Positions 50,001-58,487 of a stretch of DNA of 64,000 nucleotides are shown one piece after another. A program made the translations under genes and the position numbers. Each line of letters opens with the position of its first letter. The stretch's first letter is position 1. This DNA comes from Branchinecta lynchi (lineage: Eukaryota > Arthropoda > Branchiopoda > Anostraca > Branchinectidae): the NCBI GenBank assembly GCA_023053575.1, contig JAKZAP010000014.1, positions 5,270,001 to 5,334,000 of the forward strand. The letters run 5' to 3'. Under the pieces are notes generated by a model. The model was given only the letters and a program-made list of their open reading frames with translations. It was not told where the DNA came from and searched no databases.

Positions 50001-53000
50001 TTAAATTTGTCTTGGGTACATACGGAAAAGCTGCTGCTTGGGATCTGAGCCATGTTCAAGCAAGAGTCTGTGTGGGAAGTAGTTGAATATTGCCGGATAA
50101 AGAGCGATTTAACAAATCTTTGGCGGCGGCTCTTTCGTAGTCCTACCCTATTTCCATTTAGTTGAACATTCATGTGCGGTTTTAAAAGGTAGAAGTTGTA
50201 AAGGAGTAGTTGAATTTTGCTCGGATTGAAAAAATTTCGCCAGCGGCGCTCACTTTAGTTTGTCTTGAGTAGAGATGTCAGAAGCTGGTACCGAGGCTTG
50301 TCTTCTCTCCAGGGAAATTTGATATGAACGGCATCGTCAAATTCCTGTTTCTTATTTGTTTATTATTTTATTACTACTATGGCATTCTCCGCAACGTTTA
50401 AGAACTTAATAACGTTAATATTTCTTGATCCTGCTGGTGCTGTGTTTTTAACCATTTGAAGTCCTCACCCCCCCCCCCCCCCCTATGCCCAAGCCCTTCG
50501 AACTGCCCCTGCTTTCAAAGAAGGAGTCGCCGGAGCAAATGTCAGCTGACGTTTCACGTATCCGTCATTTCCCTCAAAGTAACATATGTTCACACATGTT
50601 CAGCTCATCCTTCATAAACATGTAACATAAGGGTCCTTGTGGTAACTGTTTTCGAACTTCTGAGAGTGTACTAAAGAAACAAGACCAAAGGTTTCGATGG
50701 GATCCCAAAAATTTAATATTTACAGACAATCGGGTCTTGTAGCGGTCCAATGGTAATCATCGGAGAAGACGAAGTTCAAATATGGATTCAGCATGTGAGT
50801 TTACCCCTATAGCTTGCGTCATGTCTACTTTGACGAAAGTTCCTGCCTTACTTCTGTCAAATTTCCGGTTTCAGCCGGATTCCGGGCGAACTACTTGTCT
50901 TGCAAAAAATTGAAGTTCAAAAACAGATTCAGCGTATCCATTCCATCCATATCTCCATAATCAACTTCAAATAAAACTTCAACTTTTAACAAATTTTCCG
51001 ATTTTAGCAGGATTCGTGGTGAAATGTGTCCAGGTATAAAATGATTGTGATACACGAATTCAGCATGCCGTCTTACCCGTAAATCGAACACCTAATGACA
51101 TTCATATAAAACTCTTACTTTTAACAGATTTTTCGGTTATGGCCGGATTCCGGACGATCTACTTGTCCGACGAGAAAATCATTTTCATATTCGGATTCAG
51201 CGTATCTCCTTACCCCTAAATCGGATATCTTATCAACTTCAGATAAAACTTTTACTTTTAACAAACATTCCGGTTTTCGCCGGATTCCGGGTGAACTACT
51301 TGTCCGGCGAGAAAATGGTTTTCATATTCTTATTCAGCATGTCGTCTTAACTCGTAATCAACTATCTCATTAGCTTTTACAAAATATTTGTCTCGCCCCT
51401 TAATTTGAAACCCCTCCCCCTCCCCTAAATATGCAACTATCGGGCCCATCTACGAACTTGACCTTTCCCTTGGCTCGAAGAGTCCTCACACAAAGTTTCA
51501 TCAAAATATCTCATTCTCTTCGAGAGTTATCGTGCTGACAGACGGACGGGCAGACGGACAACTTTTGCGATGTCATAGGTATCCCTCCACTTACGTTTTG
51601 GGATCCCAAAAACTAGTGCAGTAGTATTCTGCTGATTTTAGCTTTTAGCTTAGCCGTAGGATAAATACTCCTTGAGCCTAAGCTAACTGCAGCGAAACAT
51701 ACATATATATTAAAACAATGCATAAAACAGATACGTTAGCTACGAAACTTTGGCAGCGATATTTCGGCCCTTTTTTGGCAAGGGTCCTCGTCAGGTTGTC
51801 GAACGTCAGGGACAACGCTGGGGATGGAAAGGACCTGCAATCGTGTTGCTGTCGTAGCATCGTAGCTGAAATTTTGCTGCCAAAGCATCGTAGATGAAAT
51901 TTTGCTGCCAAAACATCGTAGCTGAATTTTGCTGCCAAAGCATCGTAGCTGACGTGTCAGTTTTACGCATTGCTACAGGCTCAGAAGTTTCACAAAAGAG
52001 AACAGGAGGATGCGCGGTTTCAACAGATAATGCGTAACAGATAACACTTCGGATGTTATATGTTGTGTTTGAAAACTTTGTGCATGAAATGTTATGCATA
52101 ACACGCTTTGTTAGTTAAAGCCAAAAAAGCAGCTACAGGCTCAGAAGTTTCACAAAAGAGAACAGGAGGATGCGCGGTTTCAACAGATAATGCGTAACAG
52201 ATAACACTTCGGATGTTATATGTTGTGTTTGAAAACTTTGTGCATGAAATGTTATGCATAACACGCTTTGTTAGTTAAAGCCAAAAAAGCATCTACTGAC
52301 TTTATTCCTTATCGTCATGATGTCGGAAAACTCAGCAGATACTTTTTGGCGGTTTTTCGGTTCTTCCTGATGGTAATGCTTATTATGCATAACATTTTGA
52401 AACACAACATATAACATCAGAAGTGTTATCTGTTACGAATTATCTGTTGGAACCGCGCATAATAATAGCAACGTCTATTTCCTGAATAGCTCATATAATT
52501 ACTTGCTAGCGTCGGATCGTCACACAACTATTAGCACGGCCAAAACTTAATAATCACTTCTCAATAATTATCTTAAAATATTCATATGTATTTACAATTA
52601 ATAACGAAAATATCACAGTTCAGAATCAAAATAGTTTACGAAATATGGTAGAAATGACGAAAGATACCGGTCAGGAGGGTGGATATCGGGGCGAACAAGT
52701 CTGGTACAATTATGTGTTGCAGCGCGAAGCCTTGTTCCAGGTCGAGACTGGTTTGGGGCTTCGTAATCCGATAGGAGAGATCTATGAAGATAGGAGGACA
52801 AGAATTTACATCCAAAATCCATTGTCAGCGTGTTATCTGTTATGAAACTTCTGACAGTGTAGAATATAGCCTTAGGATATTAAAACCAAGTTCTAAGAGT
52901 CCCCTTAAGGACACATTGTACTTATGCTAGCAATTCATTCGACTTCAGTTGTGTTCCCGTCTCCGAGATTCTGCACCTCCTGATCCGATCTCCCCTTTTA

Positions 53001-56000
53001 GTATTAGACTGATCATCAACGTGCCATGTTTAGTCTCCTTACTTGACGCATCAGGCTTCCGATTTAGCATTGTCCTAATAGGTGTAATAAGCTGAATAAC
53101 GCTATACGCGATGTTTACCTCTTAATACACACGTCCGTTCAAATACAAACCCGAGAGCAGTGTTGCCACTCGACCGGCACCGCTTCGCGGCGCTTTCAAC
53201 CAATTGCGGTAAAATTCGGGACACGACCAAAATTATCAAAAGACTCGATTTTTTCTATTTTGGGTGGAGGAAGGGTCAAAACTTTATGGGATAAACAGAG
53301 GCGGTACTAGACAAAATATTTGGTGGGCGAGGCAAGGTATTTACTGACTGGGTCGAAAAAACTTTTTTTTATAACTAAACGACTGTTTTAACGAAAAATC
53401 CACCTGTTTTAATAAAAAATCTTTTTTGACGAAAAACCGACTGTTTTTACGGAAAATAGGGGCGCTTCGCGCCGAATCGGTTATTTTTTGCCGACTGGCC
53501 GACAACATTCGGGGGGGGGGGGGTCGCCCCTCCTCCCACAAATGTGACGCTCCTGGTGGTGAAAATGAGTAAGAGCGAGAAAACGTGTGCTGTCTACCCC
53601 ATTGACGGTACCTGTTTTTTGTTTTGTTTTAGTCTATTCTTCAGCATTTACCGGATAAGGGTAGAATAAAGCTATATCCTTTTGAAAACGGATATGGTTT
53701 GGATGGCTCTGGCCTTTTGCTAAGGAGTGGTTATCACCTGATGACCCCACCTGAGCCATACTACTGCTCCGAACGTCGTACACCGACACACCATATCGAC
53801 CAATATGTTATTATATCTGATTTCCAGTTGCAAATTAGAATTCAAGCAGCATATCTATATTTTCCGAAAATATTTAGCTCTATACCATCCCACAATAGGC
53901 TAGATGATAACCCAAAGCATTTTCGTACTGACCACTCCTTCCGCACATTTGTACCACCCCATTATATCCACTCAGAAGGTACCATTTATAATTTTCGCAT
54001 GTGGATTAAAGCTACTGCATTACACCGATGTCTGCAGAAAAACCATATCCCCCTTCAGGGGCGTCGCGACTGGTGGGGGGGGGGCGCCCCCCTCCCAATA
54101 TTGTCGGCCAGTCGCTAGCGCCGCGCCGCGATTTTTCTGAAAATCAGTATATTTTTCGTCAAAACAGTGAGTTTTTTTCCGAAAATCAGTCGATTATTTT
54201 CAAAACTGTAGTTTTTTTCTTGAAAACAGTCATTTTTCTGCCAAAACAGTCGGTAAAAATTACCAGCCAGTCGGTAAATCCTTTGTCCCACCCAAACATT
54301 TTGGCTAGTAACGCCTCTGTTCCCCATAGCAGCTATGAGCTATGACCTTCTTGATTTCAGGTGACCTTCATCCAAATCCACGGTTAACTTGTGGTTGTAG
54401 GCATAAGTTAACAGGCCTTGAGCCTTCCCCGTCCCCCCCTACGAGTTAAACACAACCGTATATAAGAAAGCCGCCTACCACCTATGATAGGTCAGGTGAC
54501 AGGGGCTGACAGATGTCACCAGAAGAGCTGAGAAAGAGAATCTCAAACCTGCGACCTCAACCCAGCGTCGAGAACAGTGGTCTCCCACGGGACAAGCTGC
54601 CGACTAGGGTCAATAATTAAGGTCCGTAGTTGACTTCCGCGAATCAACCTGGCTTTGAAATTCCTTGTTTTTCTTGCCAGACAAAAGACAAGCAACTTCA
54701 GTTGGACAAACTAAGCATGGGAACGAAAGCGGTATAAAAAGCCATTTCGCGGCGTAATTGCGGTATGCGGCGTAATCAAAATTTTGTGCGGCATTTTCCT
54801 CAGAATCGCGGCATTATGCCGCAAAATGCGGCATAAGTGGCAACACTGCCCGAGAGGTTCTTATCACTGCAGCGCGCAGTGTTGCCATGGTCATACAGTT
54901 TTTCAAGTTTCTAAAGATCAGAAAAGTGTTCTTAGTGTTACTTGAAGTACACCAGTACAATTTGACGCCCAATATATTGTAAATAGCAATAAAATCTACG
55001 GATGGACAGCACTGGTCCTCGAACTAGCAGTAAGCAGTCGCAACAGAACAAAACGTGGTATTTTTTAGAAAAGTTGTTTCTTCAGCTTCCAACAAAGTAG
55101 AACTTTAGTGCTTCCCGTGGCAACCCTGACGGCGCTGCTCCTTGCCTCGGCCCGCTGGAGGACCCAACCAAGCGATCTGATTGGCCCTGCATAAGCCAGA
55201 ATAGGACGTCAGTCTATTCTCCTTGTTCACCTTAAGCTTTGTCCTAATAGGTGTAATAAGGTGTATTACCGCGTATAAGACTTATTACAGATTCCTCTTT
55301 TCCTCGGAGCGCGCTGTAATAAGGTGAACAAGGAGAATAGACTAGCGTTCTATTCTGGCTTATGCAGGGCCAATCAGATCGCTTGGTTGGTTCCGCCAGC
55401 GGGCCGAGGAGAGGCGCAGCGTCGTCAGGGTTGCCAAAGAAAGCACAACAGTTCTACTTTGTTGGAAGCTAAAGAAACAACTTTTCTTAACAAAAACACG
55501 TTTTTGTTCTATTACGACGGCTTTTCGTCATTTCGAGGATCAATGCTGTCCATCCGTTATTTTAATAGCTTTTTTACAGTATAGTTTGCGTTATATTGTA
55601 CTCGTGTACTTCAAGTAATACCAAGAACCTTTTCGGATATTTTTAGAGCTCGAAAAATTGTATTACCTTGGCAACACCGGAAGCCGCATTGATAAGAACC
55701 TCTTGGGTTGTATTTGAACAGGCGTGTGTATTAAGACGTAAACATCGCGTATAGCGCTATTCACCTTATTACACCTATTAGGACAATGCTTTATTACAGC
55801 GAGCTCCGAGGAAAAGAGGAATCTGTAATAAGTCTTATACCGTAATACACCTTATTACGCCTATTAGGACAATGCTTTATTGTTTCCAGGAAGCTTGTTG
55901 GTCGGAAGATCGGTTGTGCAGATTTGCCCAGGCAATCATCCAGAGCAACAAAGGGAGGCTAAAAACAGCCAAATTCGGTTAATTTTCCTGGAAACATAAC

Positions 56001-57557
56001 TAAGCTTCAGTTAACTATCTCAGAACATCTTAGTAGAAATATCATAAAGCGCGAGGTCTCCTTTAAGCTTCCTTTACAGTGGTTTACTGTTTCTTGTTTT
56101 GTTAAACTTGCCACATATTCAAGTTTGAGCCATTGTTTGAAATGACGGCTGAAACTTACCGTCGGGTTCCGTTGGACGAACTGACCGTGGACAAAATTAC
56201 AAAGGGTGAGGCTTAACTGACGGTAGTTTAACTGTCAACGACCGAAATCACGGGTTGGCGAACAGGTAGTGGAACTGTCGGAAAAGAGGGTGAAGTAACG
56301 GGTGTTGGGATCCCAAAACGTAAGTGGAGGGATACCTATGACATCGCAAAAGTTGTCCGTCCGTCTGTCAGCACGATCACTCTGGAATGAGATATTTTGA
56401 TGAAACTTTGTGTGAGGATTCTTTGGGTAAAGGGTAAGGTCAAGTTCGTAGATATACCCTATATTTAGGGGTGGGGGAGGGGGTTCAAGTTAAGGGGCAA
56501 ACAAAATATTTTTAAACAGCTAATGTGATAGTCGATTATGGGATAAGAAGACACGATGGTGGTGAAAACCATTTTCTCGCCGGATAAGTAGTTGGTCCGG
56601 AATCCGTCAAAAACCGGAAAGTTGGTTAGAATTAAAAGTTTTCTTTGAAGTTGATTATATGACAGACTTAGGACTAAGAAAAGACGCTGATGAAGACGCG
56701 ATAATATGACAATAATTTTTTACCCGGACATATAATTCGTCCGGAATCCGGTTGAAACCAGAAATTTATGATAAGTTAAATTTTTATTTGAAGTTGATTA
56801 GATGTTCTTTATAGGGATACAAGTAGTTCGCTCGGAATTCAGCCGAAACTGGAAGTTTGGCAGAAGTAAAGCAGGAAGTTTCGGACAGTACCGTCAAAAT
56901 AGATATGTCTTATAGAGAACTTTGTTTTCTCAGATGATTAGCGTGGCGAAGAATGGATCTAGCGAAGACAAAACCCAATTGTCTGGATCGAATATCAGAG
57001 TTTGGGGATCCCATCGAAACATTAGGTCTTGTTACAAGAGAACTTACTGGTGAATGAATTGACGGGTTCCTACGCACACTCCTCAGCGTGAAAATACGAA
57101 ATAACCGAGGTCTCAAATATAATTTATGTCTGGTGAGGACTCTCATGCACTCGATAGTGTGCTTGAAAAATTGAAGTAAAAGAGTATGTGATAGGCTACC
57201 TTTAGTCTCGATTACAAAAGTTCATTACAGGTATCAGGCGACCGAAAACCAGACGAAATATACAGCGACTTGTACGAAGAAATAATTGGAATTCTTGCAC
57301 GGAATCGTGGCGACGTCCGACCGGAATTATTTCCAGTTCCGGACGACGTTGAGTCCGATGATTCAGACTCTGACGACACAGGAAGTAACTCGTCAGAAGA
57401 ACGCCCACCAGAAAATTCGGAAGAGGGCTCAAATGATGTTGAAGCGCAAAATCCGACCGGAAATGAGAATGACAATCCGGAAGTTCGAGAAGTGGAAATG
57501 CATGTAGTTGCAGAGGTTACAGCCACGAACGAGGCTGCTGGCTTGGAGGCTGAATAG
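34894..57557 (+). CDS. Adenylate-kinase-like protein with acidic tail (probable pseudokinase)
   Basis: Coding exons 34894-35052, 39519-39629, 43569-43711, 45941-46123 and 57231-57557 join in phase with GT-AG introns. With the candidate start exon at 32023-32029 they encode 309 residues. N-terminal basic/serine-rich segment (1-48), then a nucleotide-kinase-like core: VIFVLGGPGSGK P-loop (51-62), SGFPRNMRD (125-133) in the place of the DGFPR motif, then FFDQVGFLHIVSGDRKPDEI (about 189-209), the usual last strand and helix. The C-terminal ~85 residues are acidic and low in complexity. P-loop kinases phosphorylate nucleoside monophosphates. Here GKGT is GKVS, the aspartate of DGFPR is serine, and the LID arginines are not evident, so catalysis is doubtful. 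From memory it resembles an arthropod AK5-like family. No polyadenylation signal was found within 400 bp after the stop. Confidence 0.9.
35290..35920. mobile_element. MITE family C, copy 1, split by family A
   Basis: Ends AAGAGGCACGGCATGGCACG and, at the right, GTCGTGCCATGCCGTGCC. Between AATAAAA (35333) and about 35748 a family A fragment is inserted; compare the uninterrupted copy at 43731-43950. Confidence 0.6.
35334..35747 (+). mobile_element. Family A element, copy 7, truncated
   Basis: Begins CAAGAGCTGGAAGCTCATAT directly after GGAATAAAA of the host MITE and stops at about 35747, before the hairpin. It defines the 5' edge of family A. Confidence 0.65.
35921..37080. other. Intron stretch between repeats
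   Basis: Apart from the tRNA-like block at 36559-36628, nothing recognised. No exon of the kinase-like gene is expected here. Confidence 0.4.
36559..36628 (+). repeat. tRNA-derived SINE head or tRNA pseudogene
   Basis: GTTGTCCAGTGGTCAGC resembles an A box and GGTTCAGATCC is a good B box, 30-odd bases downstream. The arms do not fold cleanly. It lies in the second intron of the adenylate-kinase-like gene. Confidence 0.4.
37081..38500 (+). mobile_element. Family A element, copy 8 (best complete copy)
   Basis: 1.42 kb from CAAGAGCTGGAAGCTCATAT to the hairpin at 38471-38500 (ATGGCACTTG ... CAAGTGCCAT), with a GACCGACC remnant before it. A foreign W block lies at 37127-37231. Together with the copy at 423 it shows the single-unit structure. 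Confidence 0.75.
38501..39518 (+). other. Intron stretch before kinase-like exon 3
   Basis: Nothing recognised; AT-rich, no repeat seen elsewhere in the window. Confidence 0.4.
39519..39629 (+). CDS. Adenylate-kinase-like exon 3 (P-loop)
   Basis: Acceptor TTTTTTTTCCAG, donor GTTGGT. It carries GGPGSGKVSLCNVL, a complete Walker A (G-x4-GK) followed by VS rather than GT, then HIDMETELRNFG where typical kinases have HLSTGDLLR. Confidence 0.92.
39676..40597. mobile_element. Family H element with GATACCACGG motifs, split by M3
   Basis: Ends AAGTTGTGTTTTTGCAGATA and AGAAAAAAACGCAACTA. GATACCATGGTATCTG, CCACGGTCGGACCGTGG and similar palindromes occur at both sides. M3 (39940-40438) is inserted inside; without it about 420 bp remain. 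Confidence 0.6.
39940..40438. mobile_element. MITE M3 with ~53 bp near-perfect inverted ends
   Basis: GAAAGAAATAGAAAACCGTG continuing ATTTTCGG, a T tract and TTGATCAGCTAATTAT; the right end is its reverse complement almost base for base. 499 bp, single copy here, nested in family H. The ends look young. Confidence 0.85.
40598..42755 (+). other. Intron stretch, nothing recognised
   Basis: Contains short duplications such as CCTAAATTCCTTCCATGAA (41625-41645, 41925-41945). An open frame at 40729-41082 has no recognisable similarity, no repeat of its own, and lies within an intron. Confidence 0.4.
42756..42889 (+). repeat. SINE-like repeat, forward, poly-A tail
   Basis: AACGTCACTGAGGGATGG, AGGAGTAGCCAC and AAAAGATGCTACGGGATG, then a run of about 18 A. 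Forward copy of the repeats at 5410-5640 and 63795-63990. Confidence 0.55.
43569..43711 (+). CDS. Adenylate-kinase-like exon 4 (SGFPR)
   Basis: Acceptor CTTTTCAG, donor GTAAAG. It reads ...KIVRALAHLMQKKRKRKN with the strand CIISGFPRNMRDVAEYL. The longer overlapping frame in this region (starting MQQKEALILL) is a shadow. Confidence 0.92.
43731..43950. mobile_element. MITE family C, copy 2, beside kinase-like exon 4
   Basis: 220 bp; ends AAAAGAGGCAC and GTGCCTCTTTTT. It begins 19 bp after the exon 4 donor. Complete, without the family A insertion found in the copy at 35290. Confidence 0.65.
44075..44890 (+). mobile_element. Family F arm with nested fragments
   Basis: Matches the right arm at 55350-55680: GCCAATCGGATCGCTTGGTT, AAGTAACAACTTTTCTTCGA, GTACTTGTGTACTTCGAG and GTGTGGTAACACTG. 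A family B fragment (about 44135-44215) and the M5 MITE interrupt it. Confidence 0.55.
44377..44770 (+). mobile_element. MITE family M5, copy 1, 3' end eroded
   Basis: Starts AAGGCGTATTCTCGCCGTCC; internal GATGATGGTGATGATAAT and GGGACAAACAAAAATGCAGG match 62465-62879. The right terminus is truncated at GGGGAATGGCG. Confidence 0.65.
45941..46123 (+). CDS. Adenylate-kinase-like exon 5
   Basis: 61 codons, phase 0 at both ends. Acceptor CACCTTTGCAG, donor GTAAGC. It encodes RRVDAVILLDWEAKSLERQL and ELNYFVSNVSHIAGFFDQVG, the helix pair that follows the phosphate-binding region in adenylate kinases. There is no insert of LID-domain length. Confidence 0.92.
46221..46602 (+). mobile_element. LINE 3' end, second copy of the 12.6-13.2 kb family
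   Basis: Encodes PFRNTTRASFVIRNFAPSVW and IPVEIRNSSHLASFKA, with a TAG stop at 46378-46380, then the same 3' UTR and AATCT tail (46580-46601). Near-identical to the other copy. Begins 98 bp after the exon 5 donor of the kinase-like gene; 5' truncated. Confidence 0.8.
46605..46785 (-). repeat. Repeat R fragment and ATCA microsatellite
   Basis: AGTAGCGCCAAGACCTATGC and GCCGCCCACTACTG match repeat R; then ATCAATCAATCAATCAAG, probably the tail of a reversed LINE that continues a short way to about 46845. Confidence 0.45.
46858..47230 (-). mobile_element. LINE 3' end, AATTG tail
   Basis: AATTCAATTCAATTCAATTC, then TATCCGCCAAAGCTGGCGAG. The same block with a different tail (CAATCAAT) starts at about 60410, so these are two copies of one LINE family, both reversed. 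Coding remnant weak. Confidence 0.5.
47240..47482 (+). mobile_element. Possible LINE 3' end, TTAC tail
   Basis: Ends ATAAATAAATTACTTACTTACTTAC, a typical short microsatellite tail, after a 3' UTR-like stretch. No reverse-transcriptase motif kept. Confidence 0.35.
47630..48680 (-). repeat. Two tandem R repeats, one split by a piggyBac-like MITE
   Basis: Copies at about 47630-47875 and 47876-48111 plus 48560-48680 share GAGCCAGCGC(T/A)GGTG, AGTTTCAGTA(G/C)GGACGTTC and GTGCTAGTATCGCTG. The second is split by the element at 48116-48555. Confidence 0.6.
48116..48555. mobile_element. piggyBac-like MITE, 440 bp, TTAA duplication
   Basis: Ends AGGACACCTGAA and TTCAGGTGTCCT, flanked by TTAA at 48112-48115 and 48556-48559. 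It splits repeat R at the sequence that reads GGTGCACGAATGAATGAGTTT in another copy (32535). No transposase. Two overlapping short frames inside show no recognisable similarity. Confidence 0.88.
48753..50511. mobile_element. hAT-like non-autonomous element, 1.76 kb
   Basis: Ends CAGGGGCGGTTCGAGG and CCTTCGAACTGCCCCTG; flanked by CCTTCAAA (48745-48752) and CTTTCAAA (50512-50519), an 8 bp duplication with one mismatch. A 16-base G run lies just inside the left end and a 16-base C run inside the right. The inside is made of tandem units (about 252 bp at 48966-49470, and another set at 49500-50300). No transposase frame. Confidence 0.8.
48966..49470. repeat. Two tandem units of about 252 bp
   Basis: Each unit holds CCAGAAT(G/A)ACATCAACCG, ATTAGAGACAGTCGTAAG and GATTTTCTAGT. 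They lie inside the hAT-like element, with a partial unit before them. Confidence 0.65.
50680..51611 (-). mobile_element. Family B element, copy 3 (no M1 insertion)
   Basis: AAGACCAAAGGTTTCGATGG and GATCCCAAAAA at the start; units with CCGGATTCCGG and ACTTGTCCGGCGAGAAAA; then AAGTTTCATCAAAATATCTC, GACAGACGGACGGGCAGACG, and a TTTTGGGATCCCAAAA palindrome at the end. 932 bp. Confidence 0.75.
51857..51955. repeat. Tandem repeat, 28 bp unit, about 3.6 copies
   Basis: Unit GCATCGTAGCTGAAATTTTG + CTGCCAAA. It lies just after a W block (51705-51800). Confidence 0.8.
51972..52291 (+). repeat. Perfect tandem duplication, 2 x 160 bp
   Basis: The segments 51972-52131 and 52132-52291 look identical by eye, from GCTACAGGCTCAGAAGTTTC to TTAAAGCCAAAAAAGCA. 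Part of the unit returns reversed at 52380-52465, and an outer end (GTGTTATCTGTTATGAAACT) at 52830-52850. Confidence 0.9.
51980..52858. mobile_element. Inverted-repeat element carrying the 160 bp duplication
   Basis: Left TCAGAAGTTTCAC and AACAGATAACACTTC; right, reversed, CTGTCAGAAGTTTCATAACA and GATAACACG. The shared ATAACAGATAACAC suggests a TIR element, later enlarged by the tandem duplication. Boundaries uncertain. Confidence 0.45.
53296..53555 (+). mobile_element. hAT-like MITE family G, copy 3
   Basis: CAGAGGCGGTACTAGACAAA to GACGCTCCTG, with GCGCTTCGCGCCGAATCGG and a 13-base G run. Flanks GGGATAAA / GTGGTGAA agree at 5 of 8 positions. Confidence 0.6.
54056..54319 (-). mobile_element. 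hAT-like MITE family G, copy 4, inverted
   Basis: CAGGGGCGTCGCGACTGG to TAACGCCTCTG, reversed relative to 53296-53555. Flanks TCCCCCTT / TTCCCCAT agree at 6 of 8. It has the same CAGTCGGTAAAAATTACC blocks. Confidence 0.65.
56305..57032 (+). mobile_element. Family B element, copy 4
   Basis: TTGGGATCCCAAAACGTAAG, GTGGAGGGATACCTATGACA, GTCCGTCCGTCTGTCAGC, then three 130 bp units, then GGGATCCCATCGAAACATTA and GGTCTTGT. 728 bp. It ends 199 bp before the last exon of the kinase-like gene. Confidence 0.75.
57231..57557 (+). CDS. Adenylate-kinase-like last exon (final helix and acidic tail)
   Basis: Acceptor TTCATTACAG; TAG stop at 57555-57557. It begins VSGDRKPDEIYSDLYEEI, the usual kinase C-terminal helix, then runs into an Asp/Glu/Ser-rich tail (PDDVESDDSDSDDTGS and similar). 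The tail looks disordered and could be a binding or phosphorylation region (inference). Confidence 0.92.
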   Translation, partial: VSGDRKPDEIYSDLYEEIIGILARNRGDVRPELFPVPDDVESDDSDSDDTGSNSSEERPPENSEEGSNDVEAQNPTGNENDNPEVREVEMHVVAEVTATNEAAGLEAE

Positions 57558-57986
57558 CCAGTTTCTATGTCGAAATTAAGGGGATCAGTGTCCGTAAGGT
57601 TCCATTAACAACTTAATTTCTGCTGGCAATCGTATAAACTGTCGGAAGCCATCATTCCGCCATTTTCAATGATTTTCAGCCAAGGAGAGCATTCCAGGTC
57701 TGGACGAGCACGGTTACAAAAAACTTACGACTACCAGTGAACCCCGCTTGATGCCTGGGCCCCACTAAAGTCACACCTGGTAATAACGCCGGTAATAACA
57801 CCGTCTTACGGTCGACATTGGGAAGAAAAGACGCTGAAAACATAGGATAGTCGAGAGGGGAAAATTCATCTCCGCCATTTTGAAACGTATCTATGGAGTG
57901 TTTGGACCAATCACAGACCAGAGTCACTGACTTTGCCAGTCTTGTTTACTTTTGAGTGATGATGGTTGGAATATGACAAATTTTTG

Positions 57987-58226
57987 TCAAGACAGTAGTT
58001 GCGTTTTTGCGGTAGCCTAGAGTTACTCTTACCCGGTAACCGAGCGCACTCTTTTCATTTTTTTAGCTCCTAGGTTACTAGCTTACTGAATTCCTGTAAC
58101 CCCGGTCTCAGCAGGGCTACTCGTTACCAGATACCAGGGTTACTAACATTTTGCTGGGTGACTGAGAAAACGACAATTCGTCAGGGTAGCAGATCCCGTC
58201 CCGCAAAAACACAACTATTGTCTTGA
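57987..58226. mobile_element. MITE family H, copy (short)
   Basis: 240 bp; TCAAGACAGTAGTTGCGTTT and, reversed at the right, TCAAGACAATAGTTGTGTTT, giving an inverted repeat of about 30 bp ending TTGCGG. It lies 430 bp after the kinase-like stop codon. The stretch 57558-57986 shows nothing else, not even a polyadenylation signal. Confidence 0.75.
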
Positions 58227-58487
58227 ATTTCTTCCTTCCAGGTGTGACCAGGATGAGACGTAAGACTGGGTAATAACCAAATTAACGACCAGTTACGTAC
58301 AGATGTGATTGAATGTGGCCCGGCCATGAGTCTCAAAGCCTGTTTAGAATCCACAATTTCTTCTTCTCTCTGGTACCTCAAACGTATCACATTTCGTTTG
58401 CACACTCTCGAAACCCGGACGCCGTCGATGACATTGAGCTTACTTTAGATGCAATAGATAGAACTACTCCGTATACTCCAGTGCTAT

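Larger units (their letters stand above)
53070..55880. repeat. Nested palindrome region (family F)
   Basis: Outer arms: 53070-53165 and about 55685-55795 are inverted (TGTCCTAATAGGTGTAATAA and its complement). Inner arms: 54874-55213 and 55317-55676 are inverted, covering GATTGGCCCTGCATAAGCCA and its complement. The centre 55214-55316 has another palindromic piece. Two family G elements lie between the outer and inner left arms. Confidence 0.75.

Noticed and set aside
53630..53700. Extra exon of the kinase-like gene after TTTTGTTTTGTTTTAG
   Set aside because: Good acceptor look, but exon 5 and the last exon already join in phase across a continuous fold, and no similarity was seen in the following frame.
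57202..57526. Antisense serine-rich open frames
   Set aside because: Reverse shadows of the acidic-tail exon of the kinase-like gene.
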